Shown piece by piece: positions 1-9,900 of a DNA stretch of 64,000 nucleotides. Made by a program: the position numbers and the translations under genes. The stretch lies in the NCBI GenBank assembly GCA_014238905.1, contig JABAAE010000001.1, positions 666,712 through 730,711 of the forward strand, given 5' to 3'. The stretch is from Planctomycetota bacterium (GTDB taxonomy: Bacteria > Planctomycetota > Planctomycetia > Pirellulales > Pirellulaceae). Within the stretch, counting starts at the first letter, position 1. Each line of letters begins with the position of its first letter. The notes under the pieces are model-generated. The model saw only the letters and a program-made list of their open reading frames with translations, searched no databases and was not told where the DNA came from.

Positions 1-2
1 AC

Positions 3-1529
3 CCCGGTCTCGTGCCGGCCAAAATCCAGTTGGCGCAGGATCTGCTCCGACTGGGATTGGACGGCGAGGGATGGGAGTTGGTGGCCGAGGCTAATGAAGA
101 GGATCAATACAATATCCTGATGCATAACTTGCAGACTTTGCACGACGAGATTTCCTCGTTTACTTCGTTGGAAGAGGATGGAATTGTCGTTCGGATGAGC
201 GTATCCGAAGCAAGACTTTACGGCCCAGAGGTCTTGAAATTGCTAGTCGAAGCCAAAAACGTGCTTAGCAAAAAATACGACTATCAATTCACTCAACCGG
301 TCTATGTTGAGATCTTTCCCAGACAGTCGGATTTTGCAATTCGAACATTTGGAATGCCGGGAGGAGCTGGTTTTCTTGGCGTCTGTTTTGGACATCTGAT
401 TACCGCCAACAGTCCGGCAACCCAAACTGAAAACCCTACCAACTGGAAGTCTGTTTTGTGGCACGAATTCTGTCACGCGGTCACTCTAGGCAAAACCAAC
501 AACAGGATGCCTCGGTGGTTAAGCGAGGGTATTTCTGTTTACGAAGAACGTCAACGAAGCCCGAATTCCGGCGAACAGATGTCTCCTGTCTACCGAAAAA
601 TGATTTTGTCGTCCGATTTGACGCCGGTTAGCAATTTGAGCGCCGCGTTTTTGCAGGCGAAATCGCCAATTCATTTGCAATTCGCGTATTACGAATCGTC
701 ACTGGTGATCGAGTACTTGATGGAAAAACATGGCATCGACACATTGAAAAAAATCCTCGTTGACCTGGGAGCGGGAATTCCCATCAACGAGACGCTGCAG
801 CGTCACACCGGGTCACTGTCGGAGTTGGACACCGGCTTTAAACAATTCGCGGAGGGATTTGCAAACGCTTATGCCCCGGAAGTCGATTTTAGTGAACCCG
901 GTCTTGATCCCTCGGATTCGGCCGAAACGGTCGTCGCTTTTTTGGACCAACATCCGGGCAACTTTGATGCGACTCTTCAGTTGGCCCTGCGGCATCTCAA
1001 GGCTGGGTCGAATGAATCTGCCAAAACCGTTTTGAATGCACTGGCGGGGCGGTTTGCCGATGCCAAAGTGCATCCAGCAGTGTTGAAATTATTAGCCCGG
1101 GCCCACCAAAACCTGGGAGACACAGAGGCGGAGATCAAATCTTTGTTGCAGATTTTCGAGGTCAGTGATGACGATCTTGAGGCTTGTAAACGATTGATAG
1201 AACTTCAGGTAGAACGGAAGGATTGGGATGACGTTCGGCTGGCGACTCGCTATTTTTTGTCGATTAATCCACTGCAGGTTGAACCGCATCGAGTGCTTGC
1301 AGAAGCGGGTGAAGCATTGAACGATGCGGCTACCACCGTTCGGGCCCTCGAGTGTCTGCTGGAGTTCGAAACAACGGATCTCGCCTCAGCCCATTACCGG
1401 ATCGCCAGAATCAAGCTTGATTTGGGTGAAAAAGCATCGGCTCGACGACACGTTTTACAGTCCCTCGAAGAAGCGCCCCGATACAGGGACGCTTTGGAAA
1501 TGCTGCTGAAAATCAATTCGCTTGAATGA
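3..1529 (+). CDS. Zinc metallopeptidase-like (peptidase MA/gluzincin) protein with TPR repeats, 5' truncated
   Basis: The reading frame is open to the window edge, so the N-terminus is missing; the GTG at 12 is probably an internal codon. Counting from that GTG, a zinc-peptidase motif HEFCH lies at residues 151-155, and WLSEGISVYEE (about 169-179) supplies the expected downstream glutamate ligand of a gluzincin peptidase-MA fold. Residues from about 300 to the end are helical and fit tetratricopeptide repeats (for example DATLQLALRHLKAGSNESA). Family knowledge suggests a protein-processing or scaffold role, but the substrate is unknown. It precedes the MoxR/BatA cluster on the same strand by 166 bp, so cotranscription is possible but not shown. 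Confidence 0.75.
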   Translation, partial: PGLVPAKIQLAQDLLRLGLDGEGWELVAEANEEDQYNILMHNLQTLHDEISSFTSLEEDGIVVRMSVSEARLYGPEVLKLLVEAKNVLSKKYDYQFTQPVYVEIFPRQSDFAIRTFGMPGGAGFLGVCFGHLITANSPATQTENPTNWKSVLWHEFCHAVTLGKTNNRMPRWLSEGISVYEERQRSPNSGEQMSPVYRKMILSSDLTPVSNLSAAFLQAKSPIHLQFAYYESSLVIEYLMEKHGIDTLKKILVDLGAGIPINETLQRHTGSLSELDTGFKQFAEGFANAYAPEVDFSEPGLDPSDSAETVVAFLDQHPGNFDATLQLALRHLKAGSNESAKTVLNALAGRFADAKVHPAVLKLLARAHQNLGDTEAEIKSLLQIFEVSDDDLEACKRLIELQVERKDWDDVRLATRYFLSINPLQVEPHRVLAEAGEALNDAATTVRALECLLEFETTDLASAHYRIARIKLDLGEKASARRHVLQSLEEAPRYRDALEMLLKINSLE

Positions 1530-1695
1530 GTTTTCGAAAACCCGTCGGGATGGATTTTGGCAAAGAAGCTTCGCTGGGCTTCACAGGAGGATTTTTATTT
1601 GGTCGAACAGCGTCGTTTTCCGTGCAAAATAGGCGTAGAATGTAAGGGCGGCCAGCAGCGAAACGATAAATATCGGAATCCAGGATTGAAGAGAC

Positions 1696-2733
1696 GTGGC
1701 GTTTTTCAAATTTTCAAACATCTCGTCACTGACTGGTTTAGCTGCCTTGATTTTGATCGCCGGCTGGTTTTTTTTGGGGCCCGAAGGTGAAATCAAAAAA
1801 ACCGCTGTAGAGATGGGCCCAATAGCGAAATCGATGGTGAATGCCACCGGGTCGCCTTCGTCAATTATGCCCTCGGGGTACCCGCTTCAACCTCGACAAC
1901 AAGGCTTGTTCGCAGGATGGTCCGGGAGTGGTGATCGTGTCGCACCGGGCTTGGTTTCTTTTCCGCAGTTTGGCGGTCAAAGAAGGCAACGAGCCGATTA
2001 CGATCCGACGTATCGTAATGGAGTGCCCAATTGGAAGATCAGCAAAGGGTTTCAATATGACGAATTTCGATTTGTTCGTGTTAAGTATCAATCCTATGGC
2101 CGGACGCGTTGGGGACAAAAATGGGCGATTGATGCACCCGACAGTGATCTTAATTTTTCGTTCCGGCTACAGCAATTAACCTCGCTCAAGGTTAATCCCG
2201 ATCCGATTTATCTTGAGTTGACGGACGACCGAATTTTTGATTACCCATTCATGTACATGATTGAGCCTGGCGACATTGCGCTGTCCCAGGAAGAAGCCAA
2301 TGCGATGCGGCATTATCTTAATAATGGTGGATTCATCATGGTCGACGATTTCTGGGGCCAATGGGAATGGCAGGATTTTGAGGATGCGATGAAGATGGTC
2401 TTTCCGAATAAGTCTTACGTCGAACTGGAGCTTGATCACCCGGTCTTCCATTGCGTTTATGATCTTAAAAAGAAACCGCAATGTCCCGCCATCGGCAACT
2501 TCGAACGGACTGGCGAGACCAGTGATCGTCCGTGGGACCCGACGGCCAGAGAAGTCCATTATCGCGGATATTATGATGACAAGGACCGCCTTTGCATGAT
2601 TGCCTGTTTCAACACCGACTTGGGAGATGGTTGGGAACGCGAAGGTGAAAGCGAGTTTTATTTCAAAAGATTTTCTGAGAAAGAGGCATACCCGATGGGG
2701 ATCAACATCGTGGTTTATGCCATGACCCATTGA
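1696..2733 (+). CDS. DUF4159 domain protein
   Basis: The C-terminal two thirds (about residues 110-345) match the DUF4159 pattern of planctomycetes: an F-x-F-V-R-V-K-Y start, DSDLNFSFRLQQLTSLKVNP, a GGFIMVDDFWG block and a closing GINIVVYAMTH. The domain is thought to be a class I glutamine-amidotransferase-like fold without known catalytic activity. A hydrophobic stretch near residues 11-27 (LTGLAALILIAGWFFLG) may anchor it in the membrane. The start is uncertain. The GTG at 1696 has GAAGAG about 5 nt upstream, but an internal ATG near 1867 would also leave the domain whole. It is the first gene of the DUF4159-MoxR-DUF58-BatA row, 48 bp before the ATPase gene. Confidence 0.85.
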   Translation: MAFFKFSNISSLTGLAALILIAGWFFLGPEGEIKKTAVEMGPIAKSMVNATGSPSSIMPSGYPLQPRQQGLFAGWSGSGDRVAPGLVSFPQFGGQRRQRADYDPTYRNGVPNWKISKGFQYDEFRFVRVKYQSYGRTRWGQKWAIDAPDSDLNFSFRLQQLTSLKVNPDPIYLELTDDRIFDYPFMYMIEPGDIALSQEEANAMRHYLNNGGFIMVDDFWGQWEWQDFEDAMKMVFPNKSYVELELDHPVFHCVYDLKKKPQCPAIGNFERTGETSDRPWDPTAREVHYRGYYDDKDRLCMIACFNTDLGDGWEREGESEFYFKRFSEKEAYPMGINIVVYAMTH

Positions 2734-2781
2734 GTTCGAATCGCCCCAATCAACCAAGAAATAAACAATAGAAAGCAATAC

Positions 2782-3801
2782 ATGTCGACTGAGTTGACCG
2801 AGTTTGAACTGGAACGACAAACGGTTGAAAAATTGATTGATAGCAGGGCTCGGATGGAATCCGAGCTTTCGAAGGTGATCATTGGACAGAAAGAGGTAAC
2901 CCACCAATTACTGATCAGCCTGTTTGCAGGCGGTCACTGTTTATTGACTGGGGCACCAGGACTCGCCAAGACCCTGCTGGTCAGTACGATCGCCCAGATT
3001 TTCGAATTGAAGTTTCGCAGGATACAGTTTACTCCTGACCTGATGCCGGCTGATATCACCGGAACGGAGATCCTGGAGGAAGACGATAATCACCGTCGCA
3101 CGATGAAGTTTGTCCCCGGCCCCATTTTTGCGAATGTAGTCCTGGCGGATGAAATCAACCGGACACCCCCTAAAACACAGGCTGCATTGTTAGAGGCCAT
3201 GCAGGAGCACCAGGTCACCAGCGGTGGCCAAGGGCATCAACTTCCGGAACCGTTTTTTGTACTGGCCACTCAAAACCCAATTGAGATGGAGGGAACCTAT
3301 CCGCTGCCTGAGGCCCAATTGGATCGGTTCATGTTTAATGTCCTTGTCGATTATCTGAAGGAAGACGACGAGGTTGCGGTTGTAGCGCAGACGACGTCAA
3401 GAGATCCGGAAAAGATCCAGCCGATTTTTTCAGGCGAAGATGTAAGGGGCTTTCATCAAGTGGTGCGGAGGGTGCCCGTTGCCGAAGAGATGATCCGATA
3501 TGCGGTTCAAATCGCCTCGGCTACTCGACCCGGTCAGGAAGGGTCCCCCGATTTTGTGACTGAGTGGATAAGCTGGGGCGCGGGTTTGAGGGCAGCTCAA
3601 AACCTCATCCTGGGAGCCAAGGCGAGGGCGCTGCTGGAAGGTAGAGCTCATGTGTCACCAGCGGACATCCAAGCATTATCGGCGCCCGTTTTGCGACACA
3701 GGATCCTTTTAAGCTATCGGGCGGAGGCTGAGGGGATCACCGTTGAGAATGTCATCGATCAGATTTTAGATCATGTAAAAATGCCCATTGAGCAGGGTTG
3801 A
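2782..3801 (+). CDS. MoxR-family AAA+ ATPase
   Basis: This 339-residue protein has a Walker A GAPGLAKT at 57-64, a Walker B VVLADE at 119-124, a sensor-like ATQNP and a C-terminal lid domain, all as in MoxR/RavA ATPases (AAA_3 plus AAA_lid_2). MoxR proteins act as chaperone-like ATPases that activate or assemble partners with von Willebrand A domains. The partners are probably the DUF58 and BatA-type proteins encoded directly downstream. The length is normal for the family. It lies 48 bp after the DUF4159 gene and 106 bp before the DUF58 gene, consistent with one operon. No transmembrane segment is seen, so a cytoplasmic protein is expected. Confidence 0.95.
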   Translation: MSTELTEFELERQTVEKLIDSRARMESELSKVIIGQKEVTHQLLISLFAGGHCLLTGAPGLAKTLLVSTIAQIFELKFRRIQFTPDLMPADITGTEILEEDDNHRRTMKFVPGPIFANVVLADEINRTPPKTQAALLEAMQEHQVTSGGQGHQLPEPFFVLATQNPIEMEGTYPLPEAQLDRFMFNVLVDYLKEDDEVAVVAQTTSRDPEKIQPIFSGEDVRGFHQVVRRVPVAEEMIRYAVQIASATRPGQEGSPDFVTEWISWGAGLRAAQNLILGAKARALLEGRAHVSPADIQALSAPVLRHRILLSYRAEAEGITVENVIDQILDHVKMPIEQG

Positions 3802-3907
3802 AAACGGCGGTTGTTTGACCTGGTTTTCAGTGAACCTTGGCAACAACATTTGTTTTTTTCTGATACGCGAAGATTTAATTACCTATCGTTTTTGGCAAAG
3901 GAAATCG

Positions 3908-4882
3908 ATGGCTGTTGCTGCCCGAAACAAGCCGAGGCTTGGCCGGTCTTCATCGAGGATTGATCCCGACTCTTTGATGCGCATCAAAAATCTGCAACTG
4001 CGGTCCAAGGTGGTCGTTGAGGGTTTCTATAACGGCTTGCATCGAAGTCCTTTTCATGGATTCAGCTCCCAGTTTAGCGAATATCGGGAATATGTTAGCG
4101 GAGACGACCTGCGGTACGTCGATTGGAAGCTCTATGCCCGCAGTGATCGGTACTACATTAAAAGATTCGAGGATGAAACGAATTTGCGATGTTACGTGCT
4201 GTTGGACCGCAGTAAGTCCATGGAATTCGGATCTCTCTCGTATTCGAAATCAGATTACGCGGTCACCCTTGCAGCCACGTTAGCTTATTTTCTCAACAAA
4301 CAACGTGATGCGGTTGGATTACTGACATTTCATGATCAGCTGGGGGAGTACATCCCGGCCCGGTACAGGCCGGGACATTTTCATCGACTTCTGGTGGCGC
4401 TGGAAACTCCGTTGTCAGGAAAAAAAACAGATTTGATTTCACCGATTCGCCAGATTGCCGAAATTACCCGTCGGCGTAGTCTTGTCGTGCTGATTTCGGA
4501 TTTGCTTAGCGATCCAGGAGAGTTGGAAAAAAGCCTGGGTTCACTTCGCTCCTGCGGCCATGATGTCATTGTCTTTCAGGTTCTCGATCCAGCGGAGGTC
4601 AATTTTGATTTTCAGGAGCCGTCGCTGTTTTTTGATTTGGAGTCCGGAAAGAAACTTTATATTGATCCCAAGACGGCGAAAAAACGTTATTTGGAAAGAC
4701 TGCAAGCGCACGAATCGATTATCAAACAAGCTTGTGAAAACCACGGAATTGACCGATTTCAATTGATGACCGACCGCCCACTCGAAGATGCCATGTTTGA
4801 TTTTTTGCAGGTTAGGGAGTTTTCAAAGTCTTCCTCGGTGCATCGGCAAAACGTAAGAGCGCGTGGAAAGGGAGTCAGCTAA
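3908..4882 (+). CDS. DUF58 domain protein (vWA-like MoxR partner)
   Basis: The open frame reaches back to 3788 and overlaps the MoxR gene, but the ATG at 3908 is chosen because AAAGGAAA lies about 6 nt upstream and the conserved protein begins just after it. The product is 324 residues. Family hallmarks are EYREYVSGDDLRYVDWKLYAR followed by a degenerate MIDAS-type sequence LLDRSKSM. DUF58 proteins carry a von Willebrand A-like fold and are almost always encoded next to MoxR. The stop codon TAA overlaps the next start (TAATG at 4880-4884), which indicates translational coupling with the BatA-like gene. Confidence 0.93.
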   Translation: MAVAARNKPRLGRSSSRIDPDSLMRIKNLQLRSKVVVEGFYNGLHRSPFHGFSSQFSEYREYVSGDDLRYVDWKLYARSDRYYIKRFEDETNLRCYVLLDRSKSMEFGSLSYSKSDYAVTLAATLAYFLNKQRDAVGLLTFHDQLGEYIPARYRPGHFHRLLVALETPLSGKKTDLISPIRQIAEITRRRSLVVLISDLLSDPGELEKSLGSLRSCGHDVIVFQVLDPAEVNFDFQEPSLFFDLESGKKLYIDPKTAKKRYLERLQAHESIIKQACENHGIDRFQLMTDRPLEDAMFDFLQVREFSKSSSVHRQNVRARGKGVS

Positions 4883-6972
4883 TGTTCTGGTTTTTACCTT
4901 CGTTCCTGACGCCTACGTTTTTTTTCCTGGGGCTGGCGGCGATCTCCTTGCCGGTCCTGTTCCATTTTTTTCGAAGGACTCCCAAGGGCAGCCTGTACTT
5001 CAGCACGCTGATGTTTCTGCAATCTTCTCCACCACGACTGACTCGTCGGAGTCGAGTTGACAATTGGTTGTTGTTGATTCTTCGGGGTATCATTCTATTG
5101 TTGATTGCTCTTGGTTTTGGCCGTATTTTCTTTCGCCAAACCGATTTTCTAAACATCAGTAACCTGCCCGCACGACAAGTCGCTATCCTGGTGGATACCA
5201 GCGCCAGCATGAAGCGCGGCAACCTCTGGGATCAAGCCCAGTCCGAAGTCAAAACAGTGGTGGACAGCCTGGGGCCCAATGATAAGGTGGCGCTTTTTAC
5301 ATTTGATAACGAACTGAAAACAATTGTTGGCTTTAGCCGTGACCAGCCAGTCCAGCTGTCAGGCAAGAAAGATCTGATTTTGAGTTCTTTGGCGGGTGTC
5401 TCGCCGGTCTGGGGACCAACCCAACTGGCGACTGCTTTGATCAATGTTTCGGAGCAGCTTGAAGGCGTTTCGGACAATGATTTTTCGGATGAAATTGCCG
5501 AATCGCAAATTGTCCTGATCAGTGACTTTCAAACTGGGTCCAAGAGACGGGCTTTACAGTCATTTGAATGGCCAAAAAATATTTCCGTCGAGCTAAGGAC
5601 GCTTAGATTGCCATCGTCCAATAATGCAACGCTGAGCCTGATCCAAAATCAAGGTCAAGCAAGCCCCGCAGATCAGTTACGGGTCAAAGTCTCCAACATC
5701 GAAGGAGCCACTTCGACTCAATTCGATTTGAAATGGATTGCAAAAGGTGAAATTTCCCAGCAATTAGCGGCAACAGCTGTCGTGCCGGCAGGGCAGAGCC
5801 GCATCGTCACACTCGCCCGTCCCGATGCGAAATTTGCAGGGATCCGACTCGCGGGGGACGATTTTGAATTTGATAATTCATTTTTTGTTGCTTACCCGGA
5901 TCCAATTCCCGAACGGATCCTGTTCCTTGGCGAAAGGGACGACACTCGTAACCAATTGCTGTTTTATCTCAAAAAGGCCTGTTCCTCGCTGATTGGCAAA
6001 AGGATGGTGTTCCTTGACGAGAGATCTTTTTCGGCGGATCTTTTGCCGACCGCAGTCTTCGTCGTGGGACCAGTAGAAGTTGATCAAATGCGGCTTATTC
6101 GGGAGTTTGCTGATAATGGCGGATTGGTTTGTTTTGTGGTGACCGATTTGAAAATGGAAGCGGCGTTAGAAGAATTTTTTCAACAAGAGGTCTCTTTGAG
6201 TGAAGCTGAAACGGAAGATTTTGCGTTGCTGGGGGATATTGATTTTGGGAATCGGCTGTTTGAAAAATTCGCAGACCCAAACTATAGCAATTTTGCTAGT
6301 ATTCGATTTTGGAAACATCGTCAGGTGATCATTCCCGGTATCAAACCGATTGCTCGTTTTGACAATGGTGATTTGGCGGTCGGAGGTTTTCCAACTGGGC
6401 CAGGAATTGCTTATGTTTTTGCAGCGGGATGGCATCCTGCCGATAGCCAGTTTGCCCTTTCCACCAAATTCGTCGGGGTAATGATGAGCCTGATATTAAA
6501 ATCCATTAGTCCGGAAAATTTGAATTATGAGCTGGGTCAACCGATCGACTATGCCCGTCTTATGGGGGATCAGGATCTGGAGATTACTCTTCCCAATGGG
6601 AAGGAGATACAGCTTTCTGGGGGGAAGAATCCGGAGCTAATACCCGAAATTGACGAACCTGGTCTCTATCGGTTTGAATCAGCTAACGGGTCTAAAATGG
6701 TAGCATTTAATTTGCCAGCTTCGGAGAGCCAGACCGATCCGCTGGACACCGCTTTGCTGACCCAGTCTGGTATCGCTTTAGGTACAATGGATTCTGCAAC
6801 AGAAAAGGTCGAAATCGAACGGCAGCGCCGCGACAGGGAGTTGGAAAGTCGGCAAAAGCTTTGGCGTTGGATGTTGATCTTGGCGCTCGCCGCACTTTTT
6901 CTGGAAACCGTGTTATCCGGCTACTTCACTCAAAAGCAATCGCAAGTTGACCTTGCTAAACAGGAAACCTGA
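4882..6972 (+). CDS. BatA/vWA-domain membrane protein
   Basis: The N-terminus has two membrane segments (about residues 11-30 and 62-82) typical of the BatA N-terminal domain. A von Willebrand A domain follows with the MIDAS motif DTSASM at 105-110. A long extracytoplasmic middle region leads to a final membrane helix near residues 667-685 (WMLILALAALFLETVLSGYF). The 696-residue length suits the large planctomycete version of this family. It starts inside the DUF58 stop codon and ends 2 bp before the next gene, so the three are tightly coupled. Its role is inferred: a metal-dependent adhesion or envelope-stress protein handled by the MoxR ATPase. Confidence 0.9.
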   Translation: MFWFLPSFLTPTFFFLGLAAISLPVLFHFFRRTPKGSLYFSTLMFLQSSPPRLTRRSRVDNWLLLILRGIILLLIALGFGRIFFRQTDFLNISNLPARQVAILVDTSASMKRGNLWDQAQSEVKTVVDSLGPNDKVALFTFDNELKTIVGFSRDQPVQLSGKKDLILSSLAGVSPVWGPTQLATALINVSEQLEGVSDNDFSDEIAESQIVLISDFQTGSKRRALQSFEWPKNISVELRTLRLPSSNNATLSLIQNQGQASPADQLRVKVSNIEGATSTQFDLKWIAKGEISQQLAATAVVPAGQSRIVTLARPDAKFAGIRLAGDDFEFDNSFFVAYPDPIPERILFLGERDDTRNQLLFYLKKACSSLIGKRMVFLDERSFSADLLPTAVFVVGPVEVDQMRLIREFADNGGLVCFVVTDLKMEAALEEFFQQEVSLSEAETEDFALLGDIDFGNRLFEKFADPNYSNFASIRFWKHRQVIIPGIKPIARFDNGDLAVGGFPTGPGIAYVFAAGWHPADSQFALSTKFVGVMMSLILKSISPENLNYELGQPIDYARLMGDQDLEITLPNGKEIQLSGGKNPELIPEIDEPGLYRFESANGSKMVAFNLPASESQTDPLDTALLTQSGIALGTMDSATEKVEIERQRRDRELESRQKLWRWMLILALAALFLETVLSGYFTQKQSQVDLAKQET

Positions 6973-6974
6973 AC

Positions 6975-9900
6975 ATGCACGCTCGTATACTGGATGAACT
7001 GGATTCGGTCGCCAAGAGAATGCGAATGGCGATGCAGACGACGAGTCTGGCTACCGTTTGGCTGGTTTTTTTCCTTGTCGGGTGGGGTCTTTCCTACGGA
7101 AGACCATTGTTTGGACTAACGCCGTTGTTCAGCTCGGTGGTGTACCTGTCAGTTTGCCTGATTTTCTCGATCGGTTTTTGGCTGCTTTCCCGAACTTGGT
7201 TTACCAACAGTCGATGGGTCGCCAAACAGGTCGAATTACATTACCCCGAACTGGAGTCGCGGTTGTTGGCTGCACTGGATCAGGCAGATCCGGCAAGCGG
7301 AGACCCACCGGGATTTCTCCAACAGGTTGTCATCACCCAGACGATGAATCACTCTGCAGAAAATCGGTGGGATTCGATCGTGCCGGTCAGTAAACTGGTT
7401 TACTCGCAACTGGCGGCTGCGCTCGGTTTTATACTGCTTCTTTGGGCTTCGGTCATGATTGCGACCGCCGCTCCACCGGTGGCTCACCCTACACCTCTGG
7501 TTGCCAGTCCCAACGAGGATTTTCCACCGACAACGGCGGCAAATCCGAGGCTGATCTCCATCGAGCCGGGCAATACCGAAGTCGAAAAAGGAACAGCACT
7601 TTTGGTGTTGGCCACATTTGAGGAGACCCTGCCGGATGATGCGGAATTGATCTTTGAGTCCGAAATCAGTGCAAAAGACGAAAACGGAGATGGCCTAAGG
7701 CGAATCTCCATGAACGCTAGTTTTGACGACCCTGTTTTGGCAGGTCAAATCGAAAATGTGACCCGACCGCTGACCTACTGGGTGGAGTATGAAAAAAGTG
7801 TAACGGAAAAATATTACGCGACGATATTCGAATATCCCAGGTTGGAGCAGCTTGATTTTGAATTGAATTATCCTTCTTATACCGGGTTGTCTGACAGGAT
7901 CATCAATGACGCCCGACGAGCTTCGGCGGTCATCGGCACCGAGGTGACCGTTAGGGTTCGGCTAAACAAGACCGTTGCATCCTGTCAATTAACGGCTGAC
8001 GACGGTGTGGTTACCGAATTGCAGCGGTCTGATAGTGAGGACGCGGTTTACTCGACAACAATCACTCTAAAAAAATCAGGACGGTATCTACTGAATCTCG
8101 TTGACCAATCCCGCAGGCAAAACAAGCAGCCTCCCGAAATTGTGTTAAGCGCTCTCAAAAACAGCCCGGCCAAAATCACAGTAACCAGTCCGGCCAGGGA
8201 TGTAGAGGTTTCCCCGATCGAGGAACTCCAGACAGCAGCCAAGGTTTCGGATGATTTTGGAATTCACCGCAGCGGTATTTCCTACTCGATTGGTGGGGTA
8301 AATCCTGTCGAATTGGTTTTGTTGGAGGAGGTTTCTGGAAACCAGGAAGCCGAGGCTCGTTACTTAATGCAATTCGAGAACATGAATGTGGAACCAGATC
8401 AAATGGTCTCCTATTTTTTTTGGGCGGACGACTTTGTCGCAGAAGGAAAAATAAGACGAACCATGAGCGATATGTACTTTGCCGAGGTTCGGGATTTCGA
8501 CAGAATTTTCAGGCAGGGAGAACAGCAGTCGCGATCGCAGCAACAGCAACAACAGCAACAGCAGCAACAACAGCAGCAGCAACAACAGGCGGGTGAAATT
8601 CGCCAGCTTCAGAAAGAAATCATTAATGCCACATGGAAACTGATTCGGCGTGAGACCGATGAACAGACCAGTGAAAAATATGAAATGGACGTGGCGGTTA
8701 TTCAGGATTCGCAAAGCACGGCTATTGAATTACTGGACAAAATGGTGGGTGAGCAAGCGCAAGGCAATCCTCAGGCGGAGGCGATTGCGACGCAGATCAA
8801 GACCGAAATGAATCGGGTGATTTTGACATTGCAAAAAGCGATCGAAGAGGATTCAGCGAAACGATTGCCAACGGCTGTTGCCCACGAACAGGCTGCCTAC
8901 CAGATGTTGCTGAAATTGCGGGTCGAAGAGAACCAGGTGCAGCAGCAAAGCTCTTCGTCTTCTTCATCCTCATCGTCGCAACAGAGTCGTTCCCAGCAGC
9001 AGATACAACAATTGGAACTTTCCAATGATCGCAATCGGTATGAAGAACAAAGCACTGCCCAGGATGGTCAAAGCCAGGAGGAATCCGAGGTCCGACAGGC
9101 TCTCAATCGACTGAAGGAATTGGCACGTCGTCAGGACGATATCAACAATCAGCTACAGCAATTACAAACAGCTTTGGAGGCGGCGGAAGACGAGACCGAA
9201 AAAGAAGAAATCGAACGCCGGCTCAAGAGGTTGCGGGAACAACAAGAAGAATTACTTAGGGACCTTGATGAACTAAAAGATCAGGTTGACCAGAATCAGG
9301 AGAGTGATTTACTCCAGAAAGCCAGCCAGGAGCTGGACAAAGCTCGAGAAAACGTACGGAATTCGGCCGAGGCGCTGAAGGAAAACAAGGTTTCGCAAGC
9401 GGCTGCAGCCGGGAACCGAGCCCAGCAGAAATTCGAGGATCTTCGTGATGAATTTCGAAAGGGAAACGCTAACCGGTTTTCCGAGCAGATGAAAGAGATG
9501 ACCGAGGATGCTCAGCAATTACAAGATGATCAGCAGGCGATAGCAGACCAGTTAAGAAAAATGGACGAAGAAGAAAATAGGTCCCTTCGCGATAAAGATG
9601 ACCGCAACAAAATAGCGGAAGACCTGGTCGACCAGCGGCAGAAATATAGCCAGATTTTGGAAGACATCAAGGATGTTGTTCGGGAGGCTGAAGAGACCGA
9701 GCCGTTACTTTCACAACAGCTATACGATACTTTTCAGGAGAGTTCCAGCAGTAATACGCGGCAGGCAATCGACGCCACCGAGAATTTGCTATCGCGTGGA
9801 TTTTTGAAAGAATCCCGGAAGGCCGAGGCTGCGGCGAGCAAGGGTGTCCAAGAGCTGAATCGAGATATCCAAAAAGCAGCCGAGAGTATTGTGGGTGATG

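Noticed and set aside
1581..1847. Minus-strand ORF with a hydrophobic segment (SWIPIFIVSLLAALTFYAYF) opposite the DUF4159 gene start
   Set aside because: It lies antisense to the plus-strand DUF4159 start region, has no upstream ribosome-binding site and starts only with GTG. Hydrophobic antisense ORFs are common, so it is not annotated, though it is the reason the DUF4159 start is given with caution.
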